64,000 nt of DNA from Cupriavidus gilardii (lineage in GTDB: Bacteria; Pseudomonadota; Gammaproteobacteria; Burkholderiales; Burkholderiaceae): NCBI RefSeq assembly GCF_013314895.1, contig NZ_JABTYE010000004.1, positions 248,001-312,000 of the forward strand, read 5' to 3'. A program made the position numbers and the translations under genes. This document shows, in pieces, positions 44,102 to 55,600 of the stretch. The notes below the pieces were generated by a model, which did no database searches, was not told the DNA's origin, and was given only the letters and a program-made list of their open reading frames with translations. Every line of letters starts with the position of its first letter. Position 1 is the first letter of the stretch.

Positions 44102-45655
44102 ATGATCCATTTGCCCCCACGTGTGCAAAGCCTGACGATCCGCATGCGGACGGTCGCGCTGTCGGCGGCCTTCATGCTGGTGGTGTTCGTCCTGGTGACC
44201 TGGGCGGTCTCGTACCAGATGGTCAGCCATTCGCGGCAGGACCGGCAGCAGGTGCAGGCGGTCTACGTGGCCAGCAAGGAAAAGGAGCTGCGCCACTACG
44301 TCGAGCTCGGCCACGCCACGCTGACCCGTATCGCGCACGGCAGCGGCGAGGAGGCGGACCTGCAGCAGCAGGCGCTCGCCGCCCTGTCCCGCATGCATTT
44401 CGGCAACGACGGCTACTTCTTTGTCTACGATCGCCTCGGCAACGTGCTGTTGAACCCGGGAAGCATGGGTATAGACGGCGTCGATTTCTGCGATCCGGCC
44501 GATGCCGGCAGCGACCAGGCCATGCTGCTGATCAACAAGGCGCGCGCCGGCGGCGGCATTGTTCGATACAACTGGATCAAGCCTTCCTCCCGCACCGAGG
44601 CGCCCAAGATGTCCTATGTGCGGACTGCCGACCAATGGGGATGGATCCTCGGCGCCGGTCTCTACATGGACGACATCGAACGCGAGCTGGCGGCATTCGA
44701 CGCCAACGCCGCGCGCACGCTGCGCGATACGCAGATACGGATTAGCGCCTTCGCGCTGGGATCGATCATGCTGATCAGCCTGGGCGGCCTGGCCCTGAAT
44801 CTGCACAATTCGCGCATCTCCGGCGAGAAGCTGCGCCGCCTCGCGCGGCGGGTGGTCAGTTCGCAGGAAGAGGAGCGCGCCCGCGTCGCGCGCGAGCTGC
44901 ACGATGGCGTGGTGCAGGTGCTGGTGTCGTCCAAGTACCTGCTGGAGACGGCCCAGGTGCATCTGGAGCAGGACCAGAAACACGACGGGAAACAGGACTC
45001 GAAACAGGACCCGAAACAGGACTCGAATCAGGACCCGCCGCCAGCGCGCCGCCACGCCCCACAGGAATTGCTGGCGCAGGGCCTGGGCCGTCTGCAGGAG
45101 GCGCTGATCGAGATCCGGCGCGTGTCGCATGGCCTGCACCCGGCCTTGCTGAGCGACCTCGGCCTGGCCGCCGCGCTGCGGATGCTGGTCGAACAGCTGC
45201 GGCCACAGTGCCCCGTCGATCTGCGCTTCACCGAGCAAGGCCCGATCCCTTCGCTGTCCGAGGGCCAGGCCACGGCGCTGTTTCGCGTCGCACAGGAAGC
45301 CTTGAACAACGCGCTGACCCACGCTCACGCCGGCTGGGTGCAGATCACGCTGACCGGCACCGACCGCCATGTCGAGCTGACGATCGAGGACAACGGCCGC
45401 GGCTTCGATCTGAAGAAGGTGCGGGCCGACCGCCAGGGCGGCATCGGCCTGCGCAATATGCGCGAACGGATCGAAAGCCTGGAGGGCAGCGACTTCGCCA
45501 TCCATACCGGTCTCGACGGCACGCGCGTCGCGGCACGCCTGACGCTGCGAGCCACCGAGCCCCCGATCCGGAGCGACCGCCCGACCGACCATCACGCCGA
45601 CATCCGGGCCGACATCCAGGCCGCCGCCCCTCTTGCAAGGAGCCCTGCTGCATGA
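44102..45655 (+). CDS. Cache-domain sensor histidine kinase (NarL-partner type, HisKA_3)
   Basis: A 517-residue kinase. TM1 is VALSAAFMLVVFVLVTWAVSY, a single-Cache periplasmic sensor covers residues about 40-200 (ALSRMHFGNDGYFFVYDRLGNVLLNPG, WGWILGAGLYMDDIERELA), and TM2 is ISAFALGSIMLISLGGLALNL. HisKA_3 has the phospho-His in VARELHDGVVQVLVSSKYLL, and HATPase has VAQEALNNALTHAHA and GGIGLRNMRERIESL. A Gln/Asp/Lys repeat is inserted within the HisKA_3 hairpin. No ribosome-binding site is evident at ATG 44102. The stop overlaps the regulator start (ATGA). Cache relatives sense small organic acids. Confidence 0.92.
   Translation: MIHLPPRVQSLTIRMRTVALSAAFMLVVFVLVTWAVSYQMVSHSRQDRQQVQAVYVASKEKELRHYVELGHATLTRIAHGSGEEADLQQQALAALSRMHFGNDGYFFVYDRLGNVLLNPGSMGIDGVDFCDPADAGSDQAMLLINKARAGGGIVRYNWIKPSSRTEAPKMSYVRTADQWGWILGAGLYMDDIERELAAFDANAARTLRDTQIRISAFALGSIMLISLGGLALNLHNSRISGEKLRRLARRVVSSQEEERARVARELHDGVVQVLVSSKYLLETAQVHLEQDQKHDGKQDSKQDPKQDSNQDPPPARRHAPQELLAQGLGRLQEALIEIRRVSHGLHPALLSDLGLAAALRMLVEQLRPQCPVDLRFTEQGPIPSLSEGQATALFRVAQEALNNALTHAHAGWVQITLTGTDRHVELTIEDNGRGFDLKKVRADRQGGIGLRNMRERIESLEGSDFAIHTGLDGTRVAARLTLRATEPPIRSDRPTDHHADIRADIQAAAPLARSPAA
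44977..45036 (+). repeat. 12-nt tandem repeats inside the kinase dimerisation domain
   Basis: Five units of GAAACAGGACYC-like sequence, encoding repeats of (S/P)KQD in HDGKQDSKQDPKQDSNQD. They sit between the phospho-His helix and the second helix of the HisKA_3 region. Confidence 0.85.
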
Positions 45656-46323
45656 CCTCGAACCTTCGTGTACTGCTCGTCGATGACCATCCCTTTGTGC
45701 TCGACGGCGTTCGTCTGCGTCTGGAGGCGACCGGAGAAATGACGGTGGTCGGCGAGGCGTCCAATGTGGAGGACGCCATGGTGCTGGCCGCGCAGCGGCA
45801 GCCCGACCTGGTTGTCTCAGACATTCACATGCCGGACGCCAACGGCCTGCAGCTCGCCACCCGCTTTGCCGAACGGTTTCCGTCGATACGCGTCGTCGCG
45901 CTGTCGATGCACAAGGACCCGGAGTACGTGCGCCGTGCCTTCGCGCTGGGCATCGCGGCATACGTCCTCAAGGAAGCGCCGGCGCATGAGCTGGTTACTG
46001 CGATTCGCACGGTGGCGGCCGGCGGCACTTACCTGAACGCCGAATTGCAGGCCTTCCTGCAGACCGACGAACCGCCTGCTTCATCGCGCCGGACGCTGAC
46101 GCCCAAGGAGGCCACGGTGCTGAAGCTGGTGGCCGAGGGCTACTCCAACAAGGAGATCGCCGAGCGGCTCGGCACCTCGGTACGAACGGTCGAAACGCAT
46201 CGCCTGCACGTCCGGCGCAAGCTGCAGGTCGGCGGGCGCGCGGAGCTCGTCAAATACGCGGTTCACTTCTCCGATCTGCATGCGATCGGATTGGTCGACG
46301 AGGCATTAGCGGCGGACTGCTGA
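45652..46323 (+). CDS. NarL/LuxR-family response regulator
   Basis: A 223-residue regulator. The receiver has LLVDDHPFVLDGV, phospho-Asp in DLVVSDIHMPDANGL, and Lys in AYVLKEAPAHEL; the DNA-binding domain reads LTPKEATVLKLVAEGYSNKEIAERLGTSVRTVETHRLHVRRKL. It is translationally coupled to the Cache kinase. The next genes downstream (PLP enzyme and RidA-like lipoprotein) start 235 bases later and are plausible targets. Confidence 0.95.
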   Translation: MTSNLRVLLVDDHPFVLDGVRLRLEATGEMTVVGEASNVEDAMVLAAQRQPDLVVSDIHMPDANGLQLATRFAERFPSIRVVALSMHKDPEYVRRAFALGIAAYVLKEAPAHELVTAIRTVAAGGTYLNAELQAFLQTDEPPASSRRTLTPKEATVLKLVAEGYSNKEIAERLGTSVRTVETHRLHVRRKLQVGGRAELVKYAVHFSDLHAIGLVDEALAADC

Positions 46324-46425
46324 CGACCCCTCCCTATCGTGGTGCCATCTCACGAATGGTGCCCCCGTACGGCGCAATTCCGCTTGCGCAATGCCTCTCT
46401 GCGTGCCCCAAAAACGCGCTCTCGG

Positions 46426-46443
46426 TATTACTGCGTAGGGGAA
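46426..46443 (+). promoter_or_regulatory. Possible LuxR-type site upstream of the exported PLP enzyme gene
   Basis: TTACTGCGTAGGGG contains the inverted triplets TAC-TGC-GTA. A loosely similar ATTACGGAGTTACCCC (minus strand) occurs upstream of the kinase gene at 43674-43689. The similarity is weak and only suggests a common regulator. Confidence 0.25.
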
Positions 46444-46558
46444 AGTCGTCCTGATGCTGGGACCGCATTTTGCGTAGACTTTTTTTGGACCGGCGCCATG
46501 CGTTCGAACACGCGGACACGCCGATGCGCCGATCGTTGGACGAAAACGGGAGAGCACC

Positions 46559-48010
46559 ATGGACGAGCTGAAGCAAACGCAGAGACCGGCTGTCGCGACG
46601 CAATTGCAGGCGGAGGACCTGGCGACGTGGACGCCCAAGCGGCGCGAATTTCTACGCATGCTGGCCTACGGTGCCGGCTCGCTCGCGCTCGGACCGCTGA
46701 TCAGCGCGTGCTCGAACGACGCGTCGGCGCAGGCATCGGACCTGCGCTCGCAGCTGACGCAGGACGAAGCATTCTGGGCGCAGGTGCAGGGCATGTTCGT
46801 GCTCAAGCCCGAGAAGGTCTACATGAACATCGGTACCGGCGGCTCGATGCCGCAGGTCGTGCTCGATACCTTCGAACAGGAGAACTTCGCCAAGGCGGCC
46901 GATTCGGCCAGCGGCTATGGCAACCTCGCGGATCTGCGCGAGGCGGTGGCCAAGGGCTTCGGTGTCGATCGCGACGAGCTGGCCTTCTCGGCCAATACCT
47001 CGTCTGGCATGTGTCACGCGATTCTGGGCATCAAGTGGGAGCCGGGCGATGTGGTCGTGACCACCAACCATGAGCATGGCGGCGGCCTGACGCCGCTCAA
47101 TATCGCGGTGGACCGCTACGGCATCGAAGTCTCGATGATCGCACTGCCGACCGGCAATCGCCAGAGCGCCAGCACCTATGTCCAGTTGTTCGACGAACGG
47201 ATCCGCGCCTTGAAGGGACAGGGCAAGCGGGTACGCGCAATGATGTGGTCGTCGCCGACCTACAAGACCGGCACCATGCTGCCGATCGCCGATCTGATGG
47301 AAGTGGTCAAGGCCCACGGCCTGATCAGCATCGTCGACGGTGCCCACCTGCCCGGCATGATGGCGTACGACTACGGTGCGCTCGGCATGGACTTCATGTC
47401 CGGCGCCGGCCACAAGTGGCAGTGCGGCCCCGGTTCGACCGGCATTCTGGTCATCCGCAACAAGATGCGCGCGTCGAACCCGCTGCCGCTGCCCGACTGG
47501 TTCCCGATCCATACCAGTTCCTACGCCCGGCAGCAGCCGCGCGGCGCTTATGACATCGCGGCCACGGTGACCTCCTGCGGCAGCCTGCACGTGCCGATGT
47601 TCAGGGCGCTGGCGCGAGCCTGCGAGATGTGGGATTCGATCGGCAGAAAGAAGATCGAAACCTACGATCTGACGCTGTCGGCCTACCTGAAGGAAAAGAT
47701 CGTCGAGCGCTGGGGCATCGATTCGTTGTACTCGCCGAAGGACGATCCGAAGCTGGTCTCGGCGCTGACCTGCTTCAACCCGTTCCGCAACCGGGACGAC
47801 GCGATGAACCAGCAGAAGGCCACGACGTTCGTCAACCGCATGCTGAGCGACTTCTCGCCGGGCTTCGTGATCCGCTCGGTCAACTTCGAGGTGATCGGCG
47901 CGCCGGCGCAGCACTACGGCATCCGCATCTCGACGCACCTGTGGCACGACGCCAACGACATCGACCGGCTGGTGGACTCGATGTGGAATCTGTCCGGCGC
48001 CATGGCGTAA
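46559..48010 (+). CDS. Tat-exported class V aminotransferase-fold PLP enzyme (PvdN/isopenicillin-N-epimerase-like)
   Basis: A 483-residue PLP enzyme with an export signal. Residues 25-52 are [26 protein letters not shown]: a twin-arginine motif, a hydrophobic stretch and a possible lipobox ISAC. The catalytic part has the class V features: [44 protein letters not shown] with the PLP-binding Asp, and the Schiff-base lysine in [16 protein letters not shown] precedent for Tat-exported PLP enzymes is PvdN of pseudomonads, which acts in pyoverdine maturation, but no siderophore genes are seen here. A RidA-like lipoprotein gene follows 32 bases later. Confidence 0.9.
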   Translation: MDELKQTQRPAVATQLQAEDLATWTPKRREFLRMLAYGAGSLALGPLISACSNDASAQASDLRSQLTQDEAFWAQVQGMFVLKPEKVYMNIGTGGSMPQVVLDTFEQENFAKAADSASGYGNLADLREAVAKGFGVDRDELAFSANTSSGMCHAILGIKWEPGDVVVTTNHEHGGGLTPLNIAVDRYGIEVSMIALPTGNRQSASTYVQLFDERIRALKGQGKRVRAMMWSSPTYKTGTMLPIADLMEVVKAHGLISIVDGAHLPGMMAYDYGALGMDFMSGAGHKWQCGPGSTGILVIRNKMRASNPLPLPDWFPIHTSSYARQQPRGAYDIAATVTSCGSLHVPMFRALARACEMWDSIGRKKIETYDLTLSAYLKEKIVERWGIDSLYSPKDDPKLVSALTCFNPFRNRDDAMNQQKATTFVNRMLSDFSPGFVIRSVNFEVIGAPAQHYGIRISTHLWHDANDIDRLVDSMWNLSGAMA

Positions 48011-48042
48011 CCGACCCCTTTCCCTCCAACAAGAGTCAGCCC

Positions 48043-48504
48043 ATGAAACGATCGATCGCTTTGATTGCCGCCACGCTGTGCGGCGTGGCATCGCTGTCGG
48101 CCTGCGCCCAGCAAGGCGGCGCGCTGCGCGCCGTCTCTTCGCCCGATGCGCCCAAGGCCATCGGCCCCTACTCGCAGGCGGTCCGAGCCGGCAATGTGCT
48201 GTACCTCGCCGGTCAGATCCCGATTCATCCGAAGACCGGAGAGTTGCTGAAAGACGCGCCGATCGAGGCGCAGACCCGGCTGGTGCTCGACAACCTGAAG
48301 GCAGTATTGGCGGCCGACGGCATGACGATGGCGAACGTGGTCTCCACCACGGTCTATATGAAGGACCTGAACGACTTCGCCAAGATGAACGAGGTCTACG
48401 GGACCTACTTCACCGGCGTCACGCCGGCGCGTGCGACGGTGCAGGTGGCCAGGCTGCCGCGCGATGTGGCGGTCGAGATCGGGGCGATTGCGGTGAAGCC
48501 CTGA
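48043..48504 (+). CDS. Exported RidA/YjgF-family lipoprotein
   Basis: A 153-residue protein: a signal [22 protein letters not shown] with a lipobox LSAC, then a complete RidA domain. Conserved features are [40 protein letters not shown], and the arginine in [24 protein letters not shown] that binds the carboxylate of substrates in RidA enzymes. Cytosolic RidA removes reactive enamine/imine products of PLP enzymes; this one is addressed to the periplasmic side, exactly where its upstream PLP neighbour should reside. Whether it is a deaminase or a chaperone-like variant cannot be told. Confidence 0.92.
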   Translation: MKRSIALIAATLCGVASLSACAQQGGALRAVSSPDAPKAIGPYSQAVRAGNVLYLAGQIPIHPKTGELLKDAPIEAQTRLVLDNLKAVLAADGMTMANVVSTTVYMKDLNDFAKMNEVYGTYFTGVTPARATVQVARLPRDVAVEIGAIAVKP

Positions 48505-48566
48505 GCGGGCCCAAGGCCCGCCACACGGCAAGGACAGCGGGGCCCGGCGTCGTCCGGCCCCGCTTT
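48505..48566 (+). terminator. Tandem hairpins after the RidA-like gene
   Basis: Two GC-rich stem-loops follow the stop: GCGGGCC-CAA-GGCCCGC at 48505-48521, and AGCGGGGCC with GGCCCCGCT at 48536-48564 followed by TT. The second with its short T-run may act as a terminator between convergent genes. Confidence 0.55.
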
Positions 48567-48599
48567 CCGCGTTGCCGCTCGCGCCGCCCGCGACGTCGA

Positions 48600-48638
48600 C
48601 TCCCGCTTCAATCCCGCTTCAATCCGCTTCAATCCCGC
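48600..48638. repeat. 11-nt direct repeats at the 3' end of a LysR gene
   Basis: CCCGCTTCAAT occurs three times in close succession (one copy short by a base), just downstream of and touching the LysR stop codon. Confidence 0.7.
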
Positions 48639-49519
48639 CACCGAATCGCCTCGATCACCAGCGTCAGCGCCTTCGACGCATTGCGCCGGTTCGGATAGTA
48701 GGCGAACAGCCCCGGAAACTTGGGGCAATGGGCCGCCATCACGCTGCGCAACCGGCCGTCGCGCAGATAGGGTTCGACCAGATCCTCGGTCAGGTAGGCC
48801 AGTCCAAAGCCATTGACCGCGGCCTGCAGCATCTGGCAGGCGCTGTTGAACGTCGACTGTCCGCCGACTCGAACCTGCACGTCGCGGCGCTTGTGCCGCA
48901 GCTCCCACGCGTACAGTCCACCGCCGCTGAGCCTGAGCGTGATGCAGTTGTGCCGCAGCAGGTCTTCCGGCGAGCTGGGCACGCCATGCGCGTCGAAGTA
49001 GTCGGGCGAGCCGACGATCATCGTCTGCACCGGCGGTGTCAACCGGACCGCGATCATGTCCCTGGCGATCTGGTCGCCCCAGCGTACGCCGATGTCGTAC
49101 TGCTCGGCCGCGATGTCGACCAGACGGTAGTCCGAACTGATCTCGACCCGCAGGTCAGGATACGCCTTCAGCAGCCCCGACAGGCGCGGCACCAGGATAT
49201 GGTCGATGACCTGGTCGATCGCGGTGATGCGGATCGTGCCGACCGGCTTGTCGCCCAGTTCCCTGACCGCGGAAATCTCGGATTCGATTTCCTCGAGCTT
49301 GGGCCCCACGCTCTGGATCAGGCGTTCGCCAGCCTCGGTGGGCGACACGCTGCGCGTGGTCCGGGTCAGCAGGCGCACGCCCAGCCGGGTCTCCAGCGCG
49401 CGAACGGTATGGCTGAGCGCCGATTGGGACAGGCCCAGCCTGGCGGCGGCCCGCGTGAAACTGCGCTCCCGGGCCACGGCCAGGAAGGCCAGGATGTCGG
49501 TGATGTTATCGCGTGCCAT
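48629..49519 (-). CDS. LysR-family transcriptional regulator (CrgA/AaeR-like)
   Basis: A 296-residue regulator. The helix-turn-helix is FLAVARERSFTRAAARLGLSQSALSHTVRALETRLG and the effector domain includes GTIRITAIDQVIDHILVPRLSGLLKAYPDL, YDIGVRWGDQIARDMIAVRLTPP and GFGLAYLTEDLV, as in the LysR group common next to oxidoreductase genes. It is divergent from the Mo/Fe-S oxidoreductase pair with a candidate operator in between. Confidence 0.94.
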   Translation of the reverse strand: MARDNITDILAFLAVARERSFTRAAARLGLSQSALSHTVRALETRLGVRLLTRTTRSVSPTEAGERLIQSVGPKLEEIESEISAVRELGDKPVGTIRITAIDQVIDHILVPRLSGLLKAYPDLRVEISSDYRLVDIAAEQYDIGVRWGDQIARDMIAVRLTPPVQTMIVGSPDYFDAHGVPSSPEDLLRHNCITLRLSGGGLYAWELRHKRRDVQVRVGGQSTFNSACQMLQAAVNGFGLAYLTEDLVEPYLRDGRLRSVMAAHCPKFPGLFAYYPNRRNASKALTLVIEAIRWRD

Positions 49520-49586
49520 GGCGGTGGACCTTGCCGTCGCTATCGATTGCGGACACCGTTTTGGTGCATTGCGAGGGAGAAATCAT

Positions 49587-49605
49587 TGATGAATGCGGTG
49601 CATCA
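49587..49605. promoter_or_regulatory. Candidate LysR operator upstream of the oxidoreductase genes
   Basis: TGATG-N9-CATCA inverted repeat, containing a T-N11-A core, lies about 70 bases from the LysR start and about 160 bases from the oxidoreductase start. Confidence 0.45.
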
Positions 49606-49767
49606 GTGCTTGCCGATTGCGCACGATGCGGGAAACGGCATAAGCGAATATCATTGCGCCGGAGCGCAATCCGGCCGCCCCGAGGCTTGCAATCGGCCCG
49701 CATGCCGTAGCGGCCCGCGCTCCAATAACCATTCCCCGAACACTACCCCACCGACCTCTATTCCGCC

Positions 49768-50237
49768 ATGGCACGCCTCCAACTCAATGGCCAGATCAAG
49801 GAAATCGACGTTCCGGGCGATACCCCGCTGCTGTGGGTATTGCGCGACGAACTCGGCATGACCGGCACCAAATTCGGCTGCGGCATGGCACTGTGCGGCG
49901 CCTGCACGGTGCATATGGACGGCTCGCCGATTCGCGCCTGCATTACTGCGGTCTCCGCGGCCGACGGGCACGCTATCACAACCATCGAAGGCGTGGAAGC
50001 CGATCGCGTCGGCCGCGTGGTGCAGAAGGCCTGGGTCGAGAACAACGTGGCGCAGTGCGGCTATTGCCAGGCGGGACAGATCATGTCCGCGGTCAGCCTG
50101 CTGAAGGCGACGCCGGCCCCGAACGAGCGCCAGATCGACGAAGCGATGAGCGGCAATATCTGCCGTTGCGGCACCTATCCCCGCATCCGTGCGGCGATCA
50201 AGCAGGCGGCCGGCGAACTGGCCAAGGGAGGCAAGTG

Positions 50238-50238
<1 letters not shown>
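49768..50238 (+). CDS. (2Fe-2S) subunit of an IorA-type molybdenum oxidoreductase
   Basis: A 156-residue electron-transfer subunit. The plant-type cluster ligands are [17 protein letters not shown], and the second cluster uses [11 protein letters not shown] and [13 protein letters not shown]. It passes electrons from the Mo-cofactor subunit encoded by the next gene (stop and start overlap as TGATG). Similar pairs oxidise aldehydes or N-heterocycles such as isoquinoline and usually donate to cytochrome c. Confidence 0.95.
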
Positions 50239-52544
<2,306 letters not shown>

Positions 52545-52599
52545 CACCGGCCGCGGTACCATCGCCGGCCCGGGCGCTTGCCGCCCTCTGGCAAGAACG

Positions 52600-52631
52600 C
52601 GCGCAAGGCCGATCGCCTTGCGCGTTTTTTT
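52600..52631 (+). terminator. Rho-independent terminator of the oxidoreductase operon
   Basis: Perfect 10-bp stem CGCGCAAGGC / GCCTTGCGCG, 5-base loop, then seven T residues. It begins 56 bases after the oxidoreductase stop and separates it from the convergent giant kinase gene. Confidence 0.92.
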
Positions 52632-52682
52632 CAACTGCCTCGGCGGTAGTTGTCGCACCGCTACGCCGCCGCTACCCCGCCA

Positions 52683-55600
52683 CTAACCCGCCGCTACCGG
52701 CAACCGGAACACGAACTCGCTGCCGCCCTGCCCGGCCCGACGCGCCTGCAGCGTGCCGCCGTGCGCCTCGACGATCGAGCGGCAGATCGCCAGGCCCATG
52801 CCCATGCCGCTCGCCTTGGTGGTGAAGAAGGGATCGAAGATCCGGTCGGCGGCATCTGCGGCGACGCCTTCGCCGCGGTCCCGTACGCTGACCACCACCT
52901 CGGCATGCTCGCGCCATGACGTCACCGTCAGCTCGCGCGCTTGGACCGGCGTGTCGGCCATCGCATCGAGCGCGTTGGTGATCAGGTTCAGCACGACCTG
53001 CTGCAACTGGATCCGATCGCCTTCGACCGTCGCGGGTCCGGCCTCGAGCCGCACGACGACGCGGACATCGTGTTCGTCGATATCCATGCGGACCATATCC
53101 AGCACTTCGCGCACCACGTCGTCCGGCTGCAGCTCGGCCAACACCGCGGGCGCCTGCTTTGCCAGAGACCGCAAGGCGCGGATGATGTCGGCGGCCCGCA
53201 GGCCGTTCTGCTTGATATGCGCGAGCCCTTCGGCCACCTCGCCCAGCTCCGGCGCGGGACGCTTCAGCCAGCGCAGGCTGGCGTCGACCGATGCCACGAT
53301 CGCCGTCAGCGGCTGGTTGACTTCGTGCGCGATGGACGCGGCCAGGGTTCCCATCACCGTCAGGTGCGAGGTGCGGGCCAGTTCCGCGCGCGCCGTGCGC
53401 AGGTTCATCTCGGCGGTGAGCCGGCGCGTATTCTCGTCGATCAGCTGCTCGTAGAGGCGCGCGGTCTCGAGCGAGATGGCGACCTGCGGCGCCAGGACTT
53501 CGAGCTCCGCGATGCGGTCGGCATCGAACACGCCGGGCGCAAGATTGTTCTCCAGATAGAAGGCGCCGATCAGGCTGCCACCGCGGATCAGCGGCACGCA
53601 CAGCACCGACCGCAGCGGGCCGACGGTGCCGGCTCGCTCGCGGACCGACGGGGCCTCGGCGGCCGCGTCGGCCAGTGCGAGCGTCTGCTGCGTTCGGAGC
53701 ACCGTATTGAGTACGGTCAGCGGCAACGCCCACTGGGTCGGCGATACCGTCCCCAGCGTCACGGAGACACGTCCATCGGCGACGCGGCCCGATGCCTCGA
53801 TCATCGGCCGCTCTCCATGCATCAGCAGCAGCACGCCGTATTGGGCGCCGGCGTGGACGACCACATGGGTCATCAGCGCCTCGATCAGCCGGTCCATCAC
53901 GACCTCGCCCGACATCGCGTGCGCGGCGTCCAGACGCAGCGAGCGCGCCGGCCTGGCCCGCGCCGAGCCGGATGGCGCGACGCCGTGCATCTGGCTGTCG
54001 CGCTCCGCGTCGAGGTCCGGATGGCGCGCCGCCAGCCGCGCCGCCTTGTGGTCGGCACCCCAGCGGCGGTAGCAGGCCAGCGCGCCACCGTAATGCTGGC
54101 GGGCCGCGGTATGCAAGCCGTGGGCCTCGCACAGCATCGCGGCCAGTTCATTCGCCAGGGCCTGCTCGTGCACGAAGCCGGCGGCCGCGGCGGCGTTCGC
54201 CGAACGCTCGTAGCAGACCAGCGCGGTGAGCGGATCGCCGCGCAGCCGCGCGATCTCGCCGTCGAGCAGCGACAGCTTGTTGTGGAACGTCAGCGCATTG
54301 AGCGAGGCCCAGCGCGCAAAGCGCTCGCGATGGCCCGCCAGCGCCGCGATGGCCCCGTCGCGATCGCGCACGGCCTGCGGGCCGCGGGCACACGCCAGCG
54401 CCAGATACAGGCGGCAGTCTGCCACGTTGATATGCGCCGGGGCCGACCAGATCAGCGTCTCGGCCTGCGACAGGCTGCGGCTGGCGTGTTCCCAGTCGTG
54501 CAGGTATGCCGCGGCCATGCCGTCATACAGCCAGATCCAGAAGCGCGTGGGCAGCGAGTTGCTCAGGCGCAGCCGCTCGTTGACGCTGGTTCGCGCCGCC
54601 GGCGCCGGCCCGTCCTGCGCCATGGCACCGTCTCCCGCGCAAAGGCGATGCGCGAAATGGCTCTGCGCCTGCAGGATCAGCTCGATGTCGCGGTACTGGA
54701 CCAGCCTCGTCAGCTCGATCCCGCGCTCGATCTCCTCCTTGACCAGCCGCAGATGCTCACCCATGGCAAGCAGGTCCGAGGCGATGTGGTTGCAGGCATA
54801 GCAGGCCATGCCGATGTCGCCGGACGCGCGTCCCAGCGCGACGGCCCGCTGCGCGTATTCCAGCGCATGGGCGAGCGGCCGGGTCCAGGCGCTGACCTGG
54901 TCCAATGCGACCAGCGTGGCGATGCGCTCGGCCTCGTAGCCATGGCGCTCGATCAGCGCGAGCGCGGCAAGGCCGTAGGCGAGACCGTCGTCGTATTCGT
55001 CGTAGAGACTGGCGACGAAGACGCCGAACCACGACAGGCCATATGCCGATTCGGGCGTGGCGCCGTGCTCCAGCGTCAGTTCGACCATCTTGGCGGCGTG
55101 CAGGAAGCTGATGCCGTCGGACACGAACAGCGACGAGATCAGCGTCGACAGCAGGCCCATCGCCGTGCGGATGCGCGGATCTTCGGTCGTCGGCAAGGCG
55201 CCGAGATCGGCGATCGCCCGTTCGCCCAGCGCGGCTCTGACCGCGTCGTAGGCCGCGCGATGGTGCGTGCGGGCCGGATCGCGCTGCAGCCGTACGTCGA
55301 GCAGCGCGAGGCCGGACAACGCCGCGTTGATCGCCCCTTCGTAATCGCAGCGCACGGTCAGCAGGATGGCTTCGAGGCGGTGCACGGCCGCCCGGTCGAT
55401 CGGCCGCAGCTCGCGCATCAGCAGCGCATCGATTTCCCGGCGGGCGCCATCGAGGTCCGCCCGCGCGAGCAGGCATTCGCAGCGCAGCACGCTGGCCGCG
55501 TAGGCGAGCGCGTAAGGGGAACGATCGTCGACGCGTCCATGCGGACCCTCATGCGATGACCACCATGATGCTGGCATCAGCCGGAACGCCGCATCGGTAT

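Noticed and set aside
46559..48504. PvdN-like gene taken as evidence of a pyoverdine cluster
   Set aside because: No peptide synthetase, siderophore receptor or other pyoverdine genes are present in the window.
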